A stretch of 26,132 nt of DNA from CAZPBO01 sp964584815 (GTDB lineage Bacteria; Planctomycetota; SKW154), in assembly GCA_964584815.1 (NCBI GenBank), contig CAZPBO010000031.1, positions 1 through 26,132 on the forward strand, given 5' to 3'. This document shows, in pieces, positions 16,691 through 24,851 of the stretch. Positions within the stretch are counted from its first letter, which is position 1. Every line of letters begins with the position of its first letter. The notes beneath the pieces are model-generated. The model ran no database searches and was not told the DNA's origin. It saw only the letters and a program-made list of their open reading frames with translations. The translations under genes and the position numbers were made by a program.

Positions 16691-17166
16691 CCCAACTTCC
16701 TCTTCAGACACTTCAACACCACCTCCGGCACAAAACGGCTCAAATCACCCCCCAACGCCACCGCTTCCTTAACCATTGAACTTGACAGATACGAGAACTC
16801 CTCACTGGGCATCACAAAGAGCGTCTCAACATCAGGGGCAAGAACTCGGTTGGTTAACGCCATCTGAAACTCATACTCAAAGTCGCTGAAGGTGCGGATA
16901 CCGCGCAGGATGACGCTGGCGCCTCTTTTGCGGCAGAAGTCCACCGTCAGACCCCGAAAAGACGCCACTTCCACATTGTGTATCCCTTTGGTCAACTGGC
17001 GTAGCATCGTAAGCCGTTCGTCCTCGCTGAAGAGCGGCTCTTTTTCGGGGTTTATTGCCACCGCCACTATCAGACGCTCAAAGAGCCGTGCGCCGCGTCT
17101 TATCACATCCAGATGCCCTTTTGTCGGCGGGTCAAATGTCCCGGGATAGACCGCCACGACACCCAT
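16681..17166 (-). CDS. coaD: Phosphopantetheine adenylyltransferase
   Basis: This enzyme adenylates 4'-phosphopantetheine to dephospho-CoA, the step just before CoaE. The 161-residue length is standard. The nucleotidyltransferase motif PGTFDPPTKGHLD (8-20, with T15xGH18) is present, as are FSEDERLTMLR, VASFRGLTVDF, ILRGIRTFSDFEYEFQMALTNR and YLSSSMVKE. PT in place of the common IT precedes the GH pair, which is a conservative change. ATG 17166 has AGGAG seven to eight bases upstream. The stop overlaps that of the TPR lipoprotein by 10 bases convergently, and the gene follows lptD-like by 10 bases, so it is probably the last gene of the spoVR-side operon. Its product feeds the CoaE half of the fusion encoded on the opposite strand. 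Confidence 0.96.
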   Translation of the reverse strand: MGVVAVYPGTFDPPTKGHLDVIRRGARLFERLIVAVAINPEKEPLFSEDERLTMLRQLTKGIHNVEVASFRGLTVDFCRKRGASVILRGIRTFSDFEYEFQMALTNRVLAPDVETLFVMPSEEFSYLSSSMVKEAVALGGDLSRFVPEVVLKCLKRKLGQG

Positions 17167-17176
17167 ACCTTATCTC

Positions 17177-19171
17177 CTACTCCGTTTTCTGCTCTATGTG
17201 GAGCGCCTTGGTTCGCCGCGCCGCCGAAACAGGTCCCGCCCGCACCGATATCCCTCGCTCCTTCCCCGTCCTGTCCCACTCCACCGCAAACTCCACAAAA
17301 AAGCAGTGGAACACCCGCCTCACCACAAATCCCACACGGCTTGTTTCCGCCTCCGCCAAATCATACTGCCACTTCATCAACATCACCCATCTTCCATCCA
17401 CATCAAGTCCTGCTTGCGTCTCCAAAAGCCGCTTTCCCGCAAATTCTGACCACCCCACCCGAACGAACCTGCTTGCCCCATAGCGCAGCCAGCCCTTGCG
17501 CCAACCGCAACTTTCCTGCAACTCATATCCCCCCTGCAACGCTACCCCAACGCCTCTTAAGTTGCTCTCAAAGTGCAGACGCCAGCCACCTGTTTGCCTT
17601 TCCACATCCCATTCGTATCCCGCCCAGCCGGAGAAGAGAGACGAGAAACCCGAGCGCAATTCGGTTATGAGGGTGTTTTCACTTTGCGCCCCCCACTCCG
17701 GGGTGAAACCGAACGCTGCCTCCGCGCCTCTGTTCGCCCACAGACGCCGCCACAGAGCCACAGGTCTTACATAGTGGAGCCGCCTCCCATACCGCCTCCA
17801 CAAAAGTGTCCCCATCCCAAACTCAAAACTCCCCCACATCCCCAGCGTCTCATCCCACACACCATACAGTTTCCTATAAGATGCCGCCTCACCGTCCCCG
17901 CATCCCCACATATTCAACGGTCCAATCCACAACCCCCGCCTTATCCGCACCCCTGCTCCTATCGCCTGCCCCAACTCATCCTCAACGCCGCTTGAGGTGG
18001 CATAATCCCAACCCCGCCGCTCCGCAAAAACGCGCATATCCACGCTTAAGGGCTTTGCAAGAATGTCAAAGTGCTCTGCTTCAAATGCGGGCAGAGCCAC
18101 CGCAGCATCGGCGAAGTCAACCGTTCCCCACTCCGCAAAAAGGTGCAGGAAAAATTTTTCGTTATGGATGTGGGAGAGGAAGAAAGTGTTCTGGGGTTCT
18201 GCTTCGCGGTTCTTTTTGGGGAAGAAGTCTGGCAGGATTTGTGCATCGCTTGCGCTGCAGAAACGAGCCATAAGGAGATGGTGGAGATTTGGGGAGAGTT
18301 TAAGGGAAAGGGCGGCTCTTATGTCGGCGTAACGGCGCAGTTTCGGTCCGCTCCAAAGTCCGCGAACTTCGCCTCTGTCGTGGAACTCAAAGAGGGTGGA
18401 CTGGGTGCTGAAGGAAGCGCCTTTGGTGCGGATATTGAGGCGGGCAAAGCCACCACCGCCCTCCCCGCGCAGAGTTGCCGTCTCCCAGCGTCCCTCAACC
18501 ACCAGTTTTGAGTGAGGCAGTCCCACATCCGCCTGCCACAAACGCAGTATCACCGAGGAGGTCTGTCCGAAGTTTGTGCGGTGGGAGAAGGAGAGGCGGC
18601 GCAGAGGAAACCACCAATCGCGTTCTATCTGCAGCGGAGGAGCGGGGATGGGTAGCGGACCGATGAAGACGGTGTTGCCACGCGCTTTAAGTGTCTGGGT
18701 CTGGTCAACGCGTATGAGGCGGCTTTGCAGCCCCCAGTGCGGTTTCCCAAAGACGCAGTCGCTCGCCACGGCGTTTTTGGCTTCCACCATCTTAAGGCGG
18801 TCTTCTGTTCTGACGATTCTTGCGGATATGTGCAGGCGCAAGTGCTCTGTTTTGAAGGGCAGCCAGGCGTGGGCGTTGCGCATAACGCCTGTTTCTTTCT
18901 GGAAGTCATACCATATAGCGTCAGCGCAGAAGAAGCGTTTTGGGTCGGAGATGATGACGGCGCCTTCGGCGTAGAGTCGGCGCGGGCTGCCTGCTTTGTC
19001 CAGTTCAACGCAGGCGGCATCGGCAAGAAACAAAACCCCCCCACGCTCAATCCGCACACCACCCCACAGCAGCAAAGTGTTCCGTTTGAGGAGGAACTTT
19101 TTGTGCGGTGCACGCATCCGCACCGCCTCACCCCCCGCAGGCAGAAACAGAAGTATCACAAACGCAAGCAT
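17177..19171 (-). CDS. LptD/OstA-like outer-membrane protein
   Basis: A 664-residue protein resembling LptD, the outer-membrane barrel that inserts lipopolysaccharide. The N-terminal part looks like an OstA/LptA fold: VLFLADAACVELD, LYAEGAVIIS, FCADAIWYDFQKETGVMRNA. Residues 169-182 (NTVFIGPLPIPAPP) match the 'ylP.Pl.ylP' element before the barrel. The remainder alternates short aromatic-rich strands as expected of a beta barrel, and ARFCSASDAQILPDFF resembles the conserved LptD 'Sd..yl.DFf' strand. It is shorter than E. coli LptD (784). The signal peptide (MLAFVILLFLPAGGEA) has no Lys or Arg before the hydrophobic stretch, which is odd, but an in-frame TAA eight codons upstream leaves little choice of start. 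It follows the LPP20-like gene by 62 bases. Function in LPS or other glycolipid export is inferred. Confidence 0.75.
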   Translation of the reverse strand: MLAFVILLFLPAGGEAVRMRAPHKKFLLKRNTLLLWGGVRIERGGVLFLADAACVELDKAGSPRRLYAEGAVIISDPKRFFCADAIWYDFQKETGVMRNAHAWLPFKTEHLRLHISARIVRTEDRLKMVEAKNAVASDCVFGKPHWGLQSRLIRVDQTQTLKARGNTVFIGPLPIPAPPLQIERDWWFPLRRLSFSHRTNFGQTSSVILRLWQADVGLPHSKLVVEGRWETATLRGEGGGGFARLNIRTKGASFSTQSTLFEFHDRGEVRGLWSGPKLRRYADIRAALSLKLSPNLHHLLMARFCSASDAQILPDFFPKKNREAEPQNTFFLSHIHNEKFFLHLFAEWGTVDFADAAVALPAFEAEHFDILAKPLSVDMRVFAERRGWDYATSSGVEDELGQAIGAGVRIRRGLWIGPLNMWGCGDGEAASYRKLYGVWDETLGMWGSFEFGMGTLLWRRYGRRLHYVRPVALWRRLWANRGAEAAFGFTPEWGAQSENTLITELRSGFSSLFSGWAGYEWDVERQTGGWRLHFESNLRGVGVALQGGYELQESCGWRKGWLRYGASRFVRVGWSEFAGKRLLETQAGLDVDGRWVMLMKWQYDLAEAETSRVGFVVRRVFHCFFVEFAVEWDRTGKERGISVRAGPVSAARRTKALHIEQKTE

Positions 19172-19233
19172 AACAGAACCCCGCTCCGATTATCCGTTTC
19201 AGTGCGGGGTCTGGCAACCCAAAGAGGCAATTT

Positions 19234-20391
19234 TCACTTCGCCGCCCACAGGCGCAGCACTCTCATTAGGCGTCCTTCTTTCATCGCCACACGACTGTTC
19301 ACTATTATTATCACCTTGCCGTTGGAGAGAGCGCCTGTCTTTTTTTCCGTCTCCACCAGTTTTTTGGCGTCCTCTGCGCTCACCTCTGCCGTGGCGTTCT
19401 CCGCTCCTTTGTCCGCCTTCACCACCACATATTTGCGCTTCTTTTTACGCTTTTTGGGAGGAGGCGTTTCGTCCTCACCGTTTGAGATGTAGTTTGGATT
19501 CGGGAAGAAGAGAGAGGAGCCTGCCTCGCCCGCCGCGCCCAGACGCTTCTTCAACTCGTCAAACGACAGTTCCTCATCTTCTAATATGACATATTCTGCA
19601 CCACCGTTTTTCTTGCCCGCCTCTTCTGCCAGCATTCCCACATCGTATATTCTGTTGCCGCCTGCACCCACCAGTGTCGGGAAGAGAGCAGGGCGCAACT
19701 GCTCTGCAGGCACTTTGCGAGCATCCACCACCACTACCGTCTCGCCGTCCCATTTGCGTCCTTGCAACTCCTTTACACTCAACCCCAACCGCTTATAATA
19801 CGCCTGTCTGACCGCCTTGTAGACCGCACCAGACAGCCCTTTCACCCCCGCAAGCGGCACCCGTACACGCACAACCGCCCACCACGATATCTTCTGCTTG
19901 TCGGCGCCAGGTCCTTCGCGAACCACCTTATAGTCTGCGTTCTGGACGACACCTTCCACGATGCGGGTGTAGTTGGGAACTTTAACATCATCTTTCAGAG
20001 CGGTGAGGCGGATTTTTGCGGCAAGCAGCAGCGCATTGGCGGCGGCTTTCTTCCTTGCCGCCTCCCGCGCACGCAACTTCGCCACAACCTCCCTCTTCGC
20101 CACACTCACCCCAATGCCGAACGCCTCAAAGAACTTCTCCTTCCAGTTGATGTATCCATAAAGGCGTCCTGCACCCTGACACAGTGGGCATTTGTTTCCT
20201 GCTGCAAACAGCCCATCAAACCGCTTTGCCGGCTTGTCCGCGCTTTTATGCTTCCTTATGTTGTATGTGCAGGCAACACAGTCCCCTAAGTCCACCTTCT
20301 GTAGTAAAGGCTTGGTCTTGGGGGCTTGTTGCTGCTGTGCAAAAAGCAGAATTCCCATAAAACCGATTATGCCGACCACAAACCATCTCAT
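19234..20391 (-). CDS. Exported CxxC/LPP20-like protein, function unknown
   Basis: A 385-residue exported protein that I cannot name. The start ATG 20391 has AAGGAG eight bases upstream and gives a signal peptide (MRWFVVGIIGFMGILLFAQ); the longer form from 20415 would put a charged octapeptide before it. Next comes a paired-cysteine region, C38xxC41 and C68xxC71QGAGRL, the latter like the CxxCxGxG zinc repeats of DnaJ. Residues of about 95-190 (AREAARKKAAANALLLAA ... WWAVVRVRVPL) resemble LPP20/FlgO-like lipoprotein domains. A second domain contains VVVVDARKVPAEQLRPALFPTLV and ends KVIIIVNSRVAMKEGRL, matching the 'DARG...PAL.P.i' module found in some envelope proteins. A basic PPPKKRKKKRK patch lies near residue 322. 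It sits between spoVR and lptD-like, so an envelope role is possible. Confidence 0.75.
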   Translation of the reverse strand: MRWFVVGIIGFMGILLFAQQQQAPKTKPLLQKVDLGDCVACTYNIRKHKSADKPAKRFDGLFAAGNKCPLCQGAGRLYGYINWKEKFFEAFGIGVSVAKREVVAKLRAREAARKKAAANALLLAAKIRLTALKDDVKVPNYTRIVEGVVQNADYKVVREGPGADKQKISWWAVVRVRVPLAGVKGLSGAVYKAVRQAYYKRLGLSVKELQGRKWDGETVVVVDARKVPAEQLRPALFPTLVGAGGNRIYDVGMLAEEAGKKNGGAEYVILEDEELSFDELKKRLGAAGEAGSSLFFPNPNYISNGEDETPPPKKRKKKRKYVVVKADKGAENATAEVSAEDAKKLVETEKKTGALSNGKVIIIVNSRVAMKEGRLMRVLRLWAAK

Positions 20392-20442
20392 TGCACCTTC
20401 TCCTTCACACTCCATCTATTTGGGACGCCGCAAAACAGCCCT

Positions 20443-21960
20443 TTATTCATTCTCCTGTCCAACCTGCTCCGTCTGCTCCTCCCCCACAACCTTATGTGTG
20501 GCGTTGCGTCCGTCAAAAGAGAGAATCACCTTTTTGCCGTTAAGGATGGTCTCAAGGTGGACGGGGCGCGTCCAGATTTTGAAGAGGTTTTTGAGGGTGT
20601 CAAAAGCGCGGTCAACCTTTAAGTCAAAGCCGAAGTGGCGGTGGACGAGATACAGTTCGGAGCGGTTCTGATAATTGGCGTCCTCAAGGTAGATATAGGG
20701 CTGTCCGCAGTTCGTGAGCGCCGTCAACAACAGTTTCTTCACCTTTGTGGGGTCTCTGTCCATTATCACGAACCGTCTGCTGGCGGGGTCCCAGCCGTAG
20801 ATGAAGAGGCGTTGCTGCTGGGCGAACTCTTCTGTCAGGAACTCGTCAATGAAGGTAATATCGTTGTAGATGCGGCGCACCTCAAATATCTTCTGACGCC
20901 CCAGTCCCAACTTCAAATCCCACTCCCTACGCTTTTTGTAGGTGTCGCACTCCTCCCACTCCTTGCCGAACTGCCCTTTATTCCAGCGCTCTTCTATGTA
21001 GCGGTAGAGTTCAAGTCCGATGCGGTAGGGATTTATCTGCCCCGGCATAGCCGAGACGGTTCCTGAATGGCGCTCCGCGTAGTCTATCAACTCCTGCGGC
21101 TCAAGCAGCGCTTCCGTCATCATCTTGCTGTGCCAATATGTCGCCCACCCCTCATTCATAATCTTTGTCATCATCTGCGGCACAAAATAGTATGCTTCCT
21201 CGCGAATCATTGAGAGAACAGAGCGCTGCCAGTCAGCAAGCGGTGCGTGTTCCATCAGAAACAACATCACATCGCGCTCAGGATGCGGTGGGAACTTTAT
21301 CCGCCGTCTTGTCTCCTCGTCCAACTCCCTACGCTGCTCCTTCAACAATTCGGGCGGATTTATGAAGCGCTCCATATATTCCTTGGCGCGGAATTTGACA
21401 GGTCCTCTGCGCCGACCGCTTTCACCCTCATCCCCCCTCCTGCGCCTCAAATCCGGCGGATTGTGGTAGTCAATAAGGTTGTCTATGCTCAAACACCAGT
21501 CTATGAATTCTTCCACCACCTCAACACCGTATCGCTCCATATAGGCGCGTATGCGCTCGGCGTGGTGCAGCATTTCGTCCAGCATCTTGCGATTTGTGTG
21601 CGCAAAGAAGGCGTTGTTTTTGAAAAAGTCACTGTGCGCGTATACATGCGCCATCACAAGTTTGTGGTCCGTCATCGTGTTGGACGACAGAAGATAAGCA
21701 TATGATGGGTCGTTATTTATCACCAACTCGTAAATCCGCTGCAGCCCATATGTGTGTGTCTTTGAGAGTTTCTCATACTCCATGCCCCAACGCCAATGCG
21801 GATAACGCACCGGAAAGCCATCATACGCCGCCACCATGTTCATCTCATCATAATCCACGACCTCAAAGATGACTTCAAAGAAGTCAAGCCCGAATTCAAG
21901 CGCCACGCGCCGAACCCGCTCCTTCAACCTTTCCAACTCCGCTGTCAGCACATCTGCCAT
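20443..21960 (-). CDS. spoVR: SpoVR family protein
   Basis: A 505-residue member of the SpoVR (YcgB) family, named from B. subtilis spore cortex work but common in non-sporulating bacteria, where it accompanies the PrkA kinase and the DUF444 protein. Recognisable stretches are GLDFFEVIFEVVDYDEMNMVAAYDGFPVRYPHWRWGMEYE at residues 24-63, HVYAHSDFFKNN, the MMTKIMNEGWATYWHSKMM segment near the centre, and GQINPYRIGLELYRYIEERW. No signal peptide. ATG 21960 is preceded by AGGAG/GAGG at 21965-21975 and by an extended -10 promoter. It heads a minus-strand run with the LPP20-like gene, lptD-like and coaD. Its normal partner DUF444 lies 2.9 kb upstream beyond the acetate genes. Biochemical function is not established; involvement in a stress-related regulatory set with DUF444 is inference from family context. 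Confidence 0.95.
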   Translation of the reverse strand: MADVLTAELERLKERVRRVALEFGLDFFEVIFEVVDYDEMNMVAAYDGFPVRYPHWRWGMEYEKLSKTHTYGLQRIYELVINNDPSYAYLLSSNTMTDHKLVMAHVYAHSDFFKNNAFFAHTNRKMLDEMLHHAERIRAYMERYGVEVVEEFIDWCLSIDNLIDYHNPPDLRRRRGDEGESGRRRGPVKFRAKEYMERFINPPELLKEQRRELDEETRRRIKFPPHPERDVMLFLMEHAPLADWQRSVLSMIREEAYYFVPQMMTKIMNEGWATYWHSKMMTEALLEPQELIDYAERHSGTVSAMPGQINPYRIGLELYRYIEERWNKGQFGKEWEECDTYKKRREWDLKLGLGRQKIFEVRRIYNDITFIDEFLTEEFAQQQRLFIYGWDPASRRFVIMDRDPTKVKKLLLTALTNCGQPYIYLEDANYQNRSELYLVHRHFGFDLKVDRAFDTLKNLFKIWTRPVHLETILNGKKVILSFDGRNATHKVVGEEQTEQVGQENE

Positions 21961-21986
21961 CTTTCCCTCTCCTGCTGCCGCCGCAC

Positions 21987-22015
21987 ATTATACCAGCAAA
22001 CGGCGCTGAAGGCGA
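21987..22015 (-). promoter_or_regulatory. Candidate spoVR promoter, extended -10
   Basis: Reading the minus strand, TGGTATAAT ends at 21987 (perfect -10 at 21992-21987 with the TGn extension). The matching -35 position, 22015-22010, reads TCGCCT and is weak, as is common for extended -10 promoters. Predicted transcription would begin about 20 bases before ATG 21960. Confidence 0.55.
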
Positions 22016-22018
22016 CTT

Positions 22019-22037
22019 AAATGATTGCGCATCATTT
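22019..22037. promoter_or_regulatory. 19-bp inverted repeat, candidate operator 1
   Basis: The sequence AAATGATTGCGCATCATTT is a perfect 7-bp inverted repeat around TGCGC. It sits immediately upstream of the spoVR -35 position, between the two divergent promoters. The 19-bp size fits a site for a dimeric regulator; no regulator is identified. Confidence 0.45.
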
Positions 22038-22042
22038 TGTAA

Positions 22043-22061
22043 CACAAAAACAATTTTTGTG
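22043..22061. promoter_or_regulatory. 19-bp inverted repeat, candidate operator 2
   Basis: The sequence CACAAAAACAATTTTTGTG has perfect 8-bp arms around CAA. It touches the candidate acs -35 (22062-22067), where a bound protein could act on transcription. It differs in sequence from the repeat at 22019-22037 but has the same overall length. Confidence 0.5.
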
Positions 22062-22091
22062 CTAACACCCGCTTGTCCTTCCCCCTATAAT
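22062..22091 (+). promoter_or_regulatory. Candidate acs promoter
   Basis: A perfect -10, TATAAT, lies at 22086-22091. An 18-base spacer separates it from CTAACA at 22062-22067, four of six matches to the -35 consensus. Transcription would start near 22098, leaving a leader of about 46 bases that contains GGAGG and makes GTG 22144, not ATG 22105, the likely start codon of acs. Confidence 0.6.
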
Positions 22092-22143
22092 TCCCACCTG
22101 TAGAATGCTCCGCGTATTTCAATCGCTTTTGGAGGATGCTTCT

Positions 22144-24108
22144 GTGATAGGTTTGCGCGTTTATCCACCAGTTGAGTTCGTCAACCACGCCCACATCCGT
22201 TCCTTTGAGGATTACAAAAAGATGTGGGAACGCTCCATAACGGAGCCGGACGCTTTCTGGGCGGAGGTCGCTGAACGCGAGATAACCTGGTTCAAAAAAT
22301 GGGACAAGGTCTTTTCTTGGCAGGTAAAAGAGCCTGCGTGGGAGTTTAAGTGGTTTGAAGGCGGCAAACTCAACGCCTGCTACAACTGCCTTGACCGCCA
22401 CATAACGACCTGGCGCAAGAACAAGGTCGCGATTATCTGGGAGCCTGACGACCCGTCAGAGCCCTGTCGCATCTTCACATACAACCAACTCTACAGAGAA
22501 GTTTGCAAGTTCGCCAATGTGCTTAAGAGTCTCGGTGTTGGGGAAGGAGACAGGGTTTGCATCTATCTGCCGATGGTGCCTGAGTTGGTGGTGGCGATGC
22601 TGGCGTGTGCGCGGGTAGGGGCTGTGCATTCGGTTGTGTTTGGAGGATTTTCACAGGAGGCGCTGCGGGAGCGTTTGGTGGATTCTGAAGCGCGGGTTCT
22701 TGTGACGGCGAACTACGGCTGTCGTGGTGGACGCCGTATTCCGCTTAAAGCAAACGCCGATAAAGCCGCCGAAAATCTTGACTTCCTCAAAAAGATGGTC
22801 GTCGTCAGACGCACACCAGATGAGGTGGAGATGAGCGAAGGACGCGATTTCTGGTGGCACGAGTTGATGGAGGACGCCAAAGAGGATTGCCCATATGTGG
22901 AGCGCGACGCCGAAGACCCACTCTTTATCCTCTACACATCCGGCTCCACAGGCAAACCAAAGGGGGTGGTTCACACAACAGGCGGTTATATGGTCTATGT
23001 GGCTCTGACAACGCGGTTTGTGTTTGACTTAAAAGATGAAGACATCTTCTGGTGCACCGCCGACATAGGATGGGTGACGGGTCACTCATACATAGTTTAT
23101 GGACCGCTTGCGATTGGGGCAACGGAGGTGATGTTTGAGGGTGTGCCGACCTATCCTGCTCCTGACCGTTTTTGGGATGTTTGTGAGAAACACGGTGTGA
23201 CGGTGTTCTACACGGCGCCGACGGCAATCCGCGCCCTTATGCGACAGGGCGATGAGTGGGCGGACAAACACCCCCTGAAAACCTTGCGTCTGCTCGGCAC
23301 TGTTGGTGAGCCGATAAACCCCGAGGCGTGGATGTGGTATTATCACCATGTGGGCAAAAGCCGCTGCCCCGTCGTTGACACCTGGTGGCAGACAGAAACA
23401 GGCGGGATACTGATAACGACATTGCCTGGTGCGATGGGGATGAAGCCGGGGGCTGCGGGCTTTCCGTTCTTTGGAGTTGAGACAAAAGTGCTGCGGCAGG
23501 ACGGCACGCAAGCCGATATCGGCGAGAACGGCTCACTTGTGCTGTGCCGCCCGTGGCCCGCTATGCTCAGAACCGTTTATCGTGACCCTGAACGGTTCCG
23601 CAAGCAATACTTTGAGATGTTCGCAGGATATTATTTCACAGGAGACGGTTGCCGAATTGATGAGGACGGTTTCCACTGGTTGCTTGGGCGCATTGACGAT
23701 GTTATCAATGTGAGCGGGCACAGACTCGGGACTGCCGAGATAGAGTCGGCACTTGTGGAGCATCCGGCGGTCGCTGAAGCCGCTGTTGTCGGATTCCCGC
23801 ACGATGTCAAGGGGCAGGGCATATACTGCTATGTGACACCCAAAGCCGGCGTTGAGCCGACGGAGGATTTGCGCAAGGAGTTGCGCCGTCATGTGCGCCA
23901 GGTTATTGGTCCTATAGCGACGCCTGACCACATACAGTTTGCGGATGCGCTACCCAAGACCAGAAGCGGCAAGATAATGCGCCGTATCCTGCGCAAAATC
24001 GCCGCCGGCATATATTCGGGCTTTGGCGATACATCCACCCTCGCCGACCCCTCTGTCGTTGACGACCTGATAGCGGGCAATAAAGAGTTAACGGCTGGGG
24101 AGAGGTAG
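22144..24108 (+). CDS. acs: Acetyl-CoA synthetase
   Basis: AMP-forming enzyme that activates acetate to acetyl-CoA through acetyl-AMP. I start it at GTG 22144 (654 residues) because GGAGG lies eight bases upstream and a TATAAT at 22086 leaves too short a leader for ATG 22105; the length and N-terminus (RVYPPVEFVNHAHI) then match the family. Motifs: RVGAVHSVVFGGFS, P-loop YTSGSTGKPKG (264-274), DTWWQTETGG of the acetate pocket, YFTGDGCRIDEDG, the hinge GRIDDVINVSGHRLGTAEIE, and PKTRSGKIMRR with the catalytic Lys at 610. That Lys is the known site of inhibitory acetylation in other Acs proteins; whether this applies here is inference. It is followed by a satP-like gene after 95 bases. It lies opposite to the flanking spoVR and DUF444 genes. 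Confidence 0.96.
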   Translation: MIGLRVYPPVEFVNHAHIRSFEDYKKMWERSITEPDAFWAEVAEREITWFKKWDKVFSWQVKEPAWEFKWFEGGKLNACYNCLDRHITTWRKNKVAIIWEPDDPSEPCRIFTYNQLYREVCKFANVLKSLGVGEGDRVCIYLPMVPELVVAMLACARVGAVHSVVFGGFSQEALRERLVDSEARVLVTANYGCRGGRRIPLKANADKAAENLDFLKKMVVVRRTPDEVEMSEGRDFWWHELMEDAKEDCPYVERDAEDPLFILYTSGSTGKPKGVVHTTGGYMVYVALTTRFVFDLKDEDIFWCTADIGWVTGHSYIVYGPLAIGATEVMFEGVPTYPAPDRFWDVCEKHGVTVFYTAPTAIRALMRQGDEWADKHPLKTLRLLGTVGEPINPEAWMWYYHHVGKSRCPVVDTWWQTETGGILITTLPGAMGMKPGAAGFPFFGVETKVLRQDGTQADIGENGSLVLCRPWPAMLRTVYRDPERFRKQYFEMFAGYYFTGDGCRIDEDGFHWLLGRIDDVINVSGHRLGTAEIESALVEHPAVAEAAVVGFPHDVKGQGIYCYVTPKAGVEPTEDLRKELRRHVRQVIGPIATPDHIQFADALPKTRSGKIMRRILRKIAAGIYSGFGDTSTLADPSVVDDLIAGNKELTAGER

Positions 24109-24119
24109 CATTCGCGCTT

Positions 24120-24150
24120 GGGGCGCCGCCGGCACCCCAGGCGGCGCCCC
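24120..24150 (+). promoter_or_regulatory. Strong G+C hairpin between acs and satP
   Basis: GGGGCGCCGCC (24120-24130) and GGCGGCGCCCC (24140-24150) pair perfectly over 11 bp with a 9-base loop. It starts 12 bases after the acs stop. No T-run follows, so it is not a standard intrinsic terminator. It may stabilise the acs mRNA end or lower satP expression relative to acs. Confidence 0.6.
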
Positions 24151-24203
24151 TGTGACCCGCAGGAATCCTCCGTGTCCTGCCAGGCATTTGAAGGAGCGCA
24201 ATT

Positions 24204-24794
24204 ATGTCAGATAACAACAACAAACTTGCCAATCCGGCGCCACTGGGACTCCTCGCCTTCGGTATGACCACTGTTCTGCTCAACCTGCACAACGCGGGAC
24301 TGTGGACGCTTGACACAACGGTGCTCGCGATGGGTATTTTCTATGGTGGGCTCGCTCAAGTCATCGCAGGTATATGTGAGTTCAAGAAGGGCAACACATT
24401 TGGGATGACGGCGTTCTGTTCTTACGGACTTTTCTGGATGACGCTTGTTTTTGTTCTTCTGGGTGACTCGCTTGGACTGAGCGCCTTTGCGCCGTCTAAG
24501 GGTGGAATCGCGGCGTATCTTGCTATCTGGGGATTTTTCACCTTCTTCATGTTCATCGGCACGCTGCGTCTGAACCGCGCTTTGCAGGTCGTTTTCCTCT
24601 CTTTGGCGGTGCTGTTCTGGCTGCTCGCAATACACAAGGTTGTTGACCCCATAGGTGGCAGGAATGTCATCGGAACGATAGCGGGGATAGAAGGCATATT
24701 CTGCGGCGCGTCAGCAATATACCTTGCCGTTGCCGAAATCTGGAACGGCGTTTACGAAAAAAGCGTTCTTCCAATCGGCGAGGTCAAAAAGTAG
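24204..24794 (+). CDS. satP: SatP/YaaH-type acetate (succinate) transporter
   Basis: A 196-residue inner-membrane protein of the GPR1/FUN34/YaaH family. The family signature NPAPLGL is at 10-16 (followed by LAFGMTT), and GNTFG lies after the second membrane segment. Six hydrophobic helices can be drawn across the protein, at roughly 14-33, 40-58, 70-86, 100-117, 126-145 and 155-176, the family's usual number. Family members carry acetate, and in some cases succinate, across the membrane. ATG 24204 follows AAGGAG by seven bases. The position just downstream of acs makes acetate import coupled to activation the most likely role. The family also includes channel-like members, so the direction of transport cannot be told from sequence. 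Confidence 0.92.
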   Translation: MSDNNNKLANPAPLGLLAFGMTTVLLNLHNAGLWTLDTTVLAMGIFYGGLAQVIAGICEFKKGNTFGMTAFCSYGLFWMTLVFVLLGDSLGLSAFAPSKGGIAAYLAIWGFFTFFMFIGTLRLNRALQVVFLSLAVLFWLLAIHKVVDPIGGRNVIGTIAGIEGIFCGASAIYLAVAEIWNGVYEKSVLPIGEVKK

Positions 24795-24804
24795 CGGAGC
24801 AGTT

Positions 24805-24850
24805 CTGGCACGCTTGCCAGCGCATTGTAGCACTGACTGCCACAGGCAGT
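24805..24850. repeat. Two small hairpins after satP
   Basis: CTGGCA-CGCT-TGCCAG (24805-24820) and ACTGCC-ACA-GGCAGT (24836-24850) are perfect short inverted repeats in the gap between the convergent satP and DUF444 genes. Neither has a T-run on either strand. They may mark the transcript end of satP, perhaps with Rho. Confidence 0.4.
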
Positions 24851-24851
24851 G

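Noticed and set aside
22105..22143. ATG 22105 as the acs start, giving 13 extra residues.
   Set aside because: It has no ribosome site and lies about seven bases from the predicted transcript start; GTG 22144 has GGAGG at good spacing.
22161..22169. TTATCCACC, one mismatch from a DnaA box; the same 9-mer occurs inverted at 25640-25648.
   Set aside because: Both copies are isolated and lie inside acs and DUF444 coding sequence, where codons explain them; no cluster near the dnaA-like gene.
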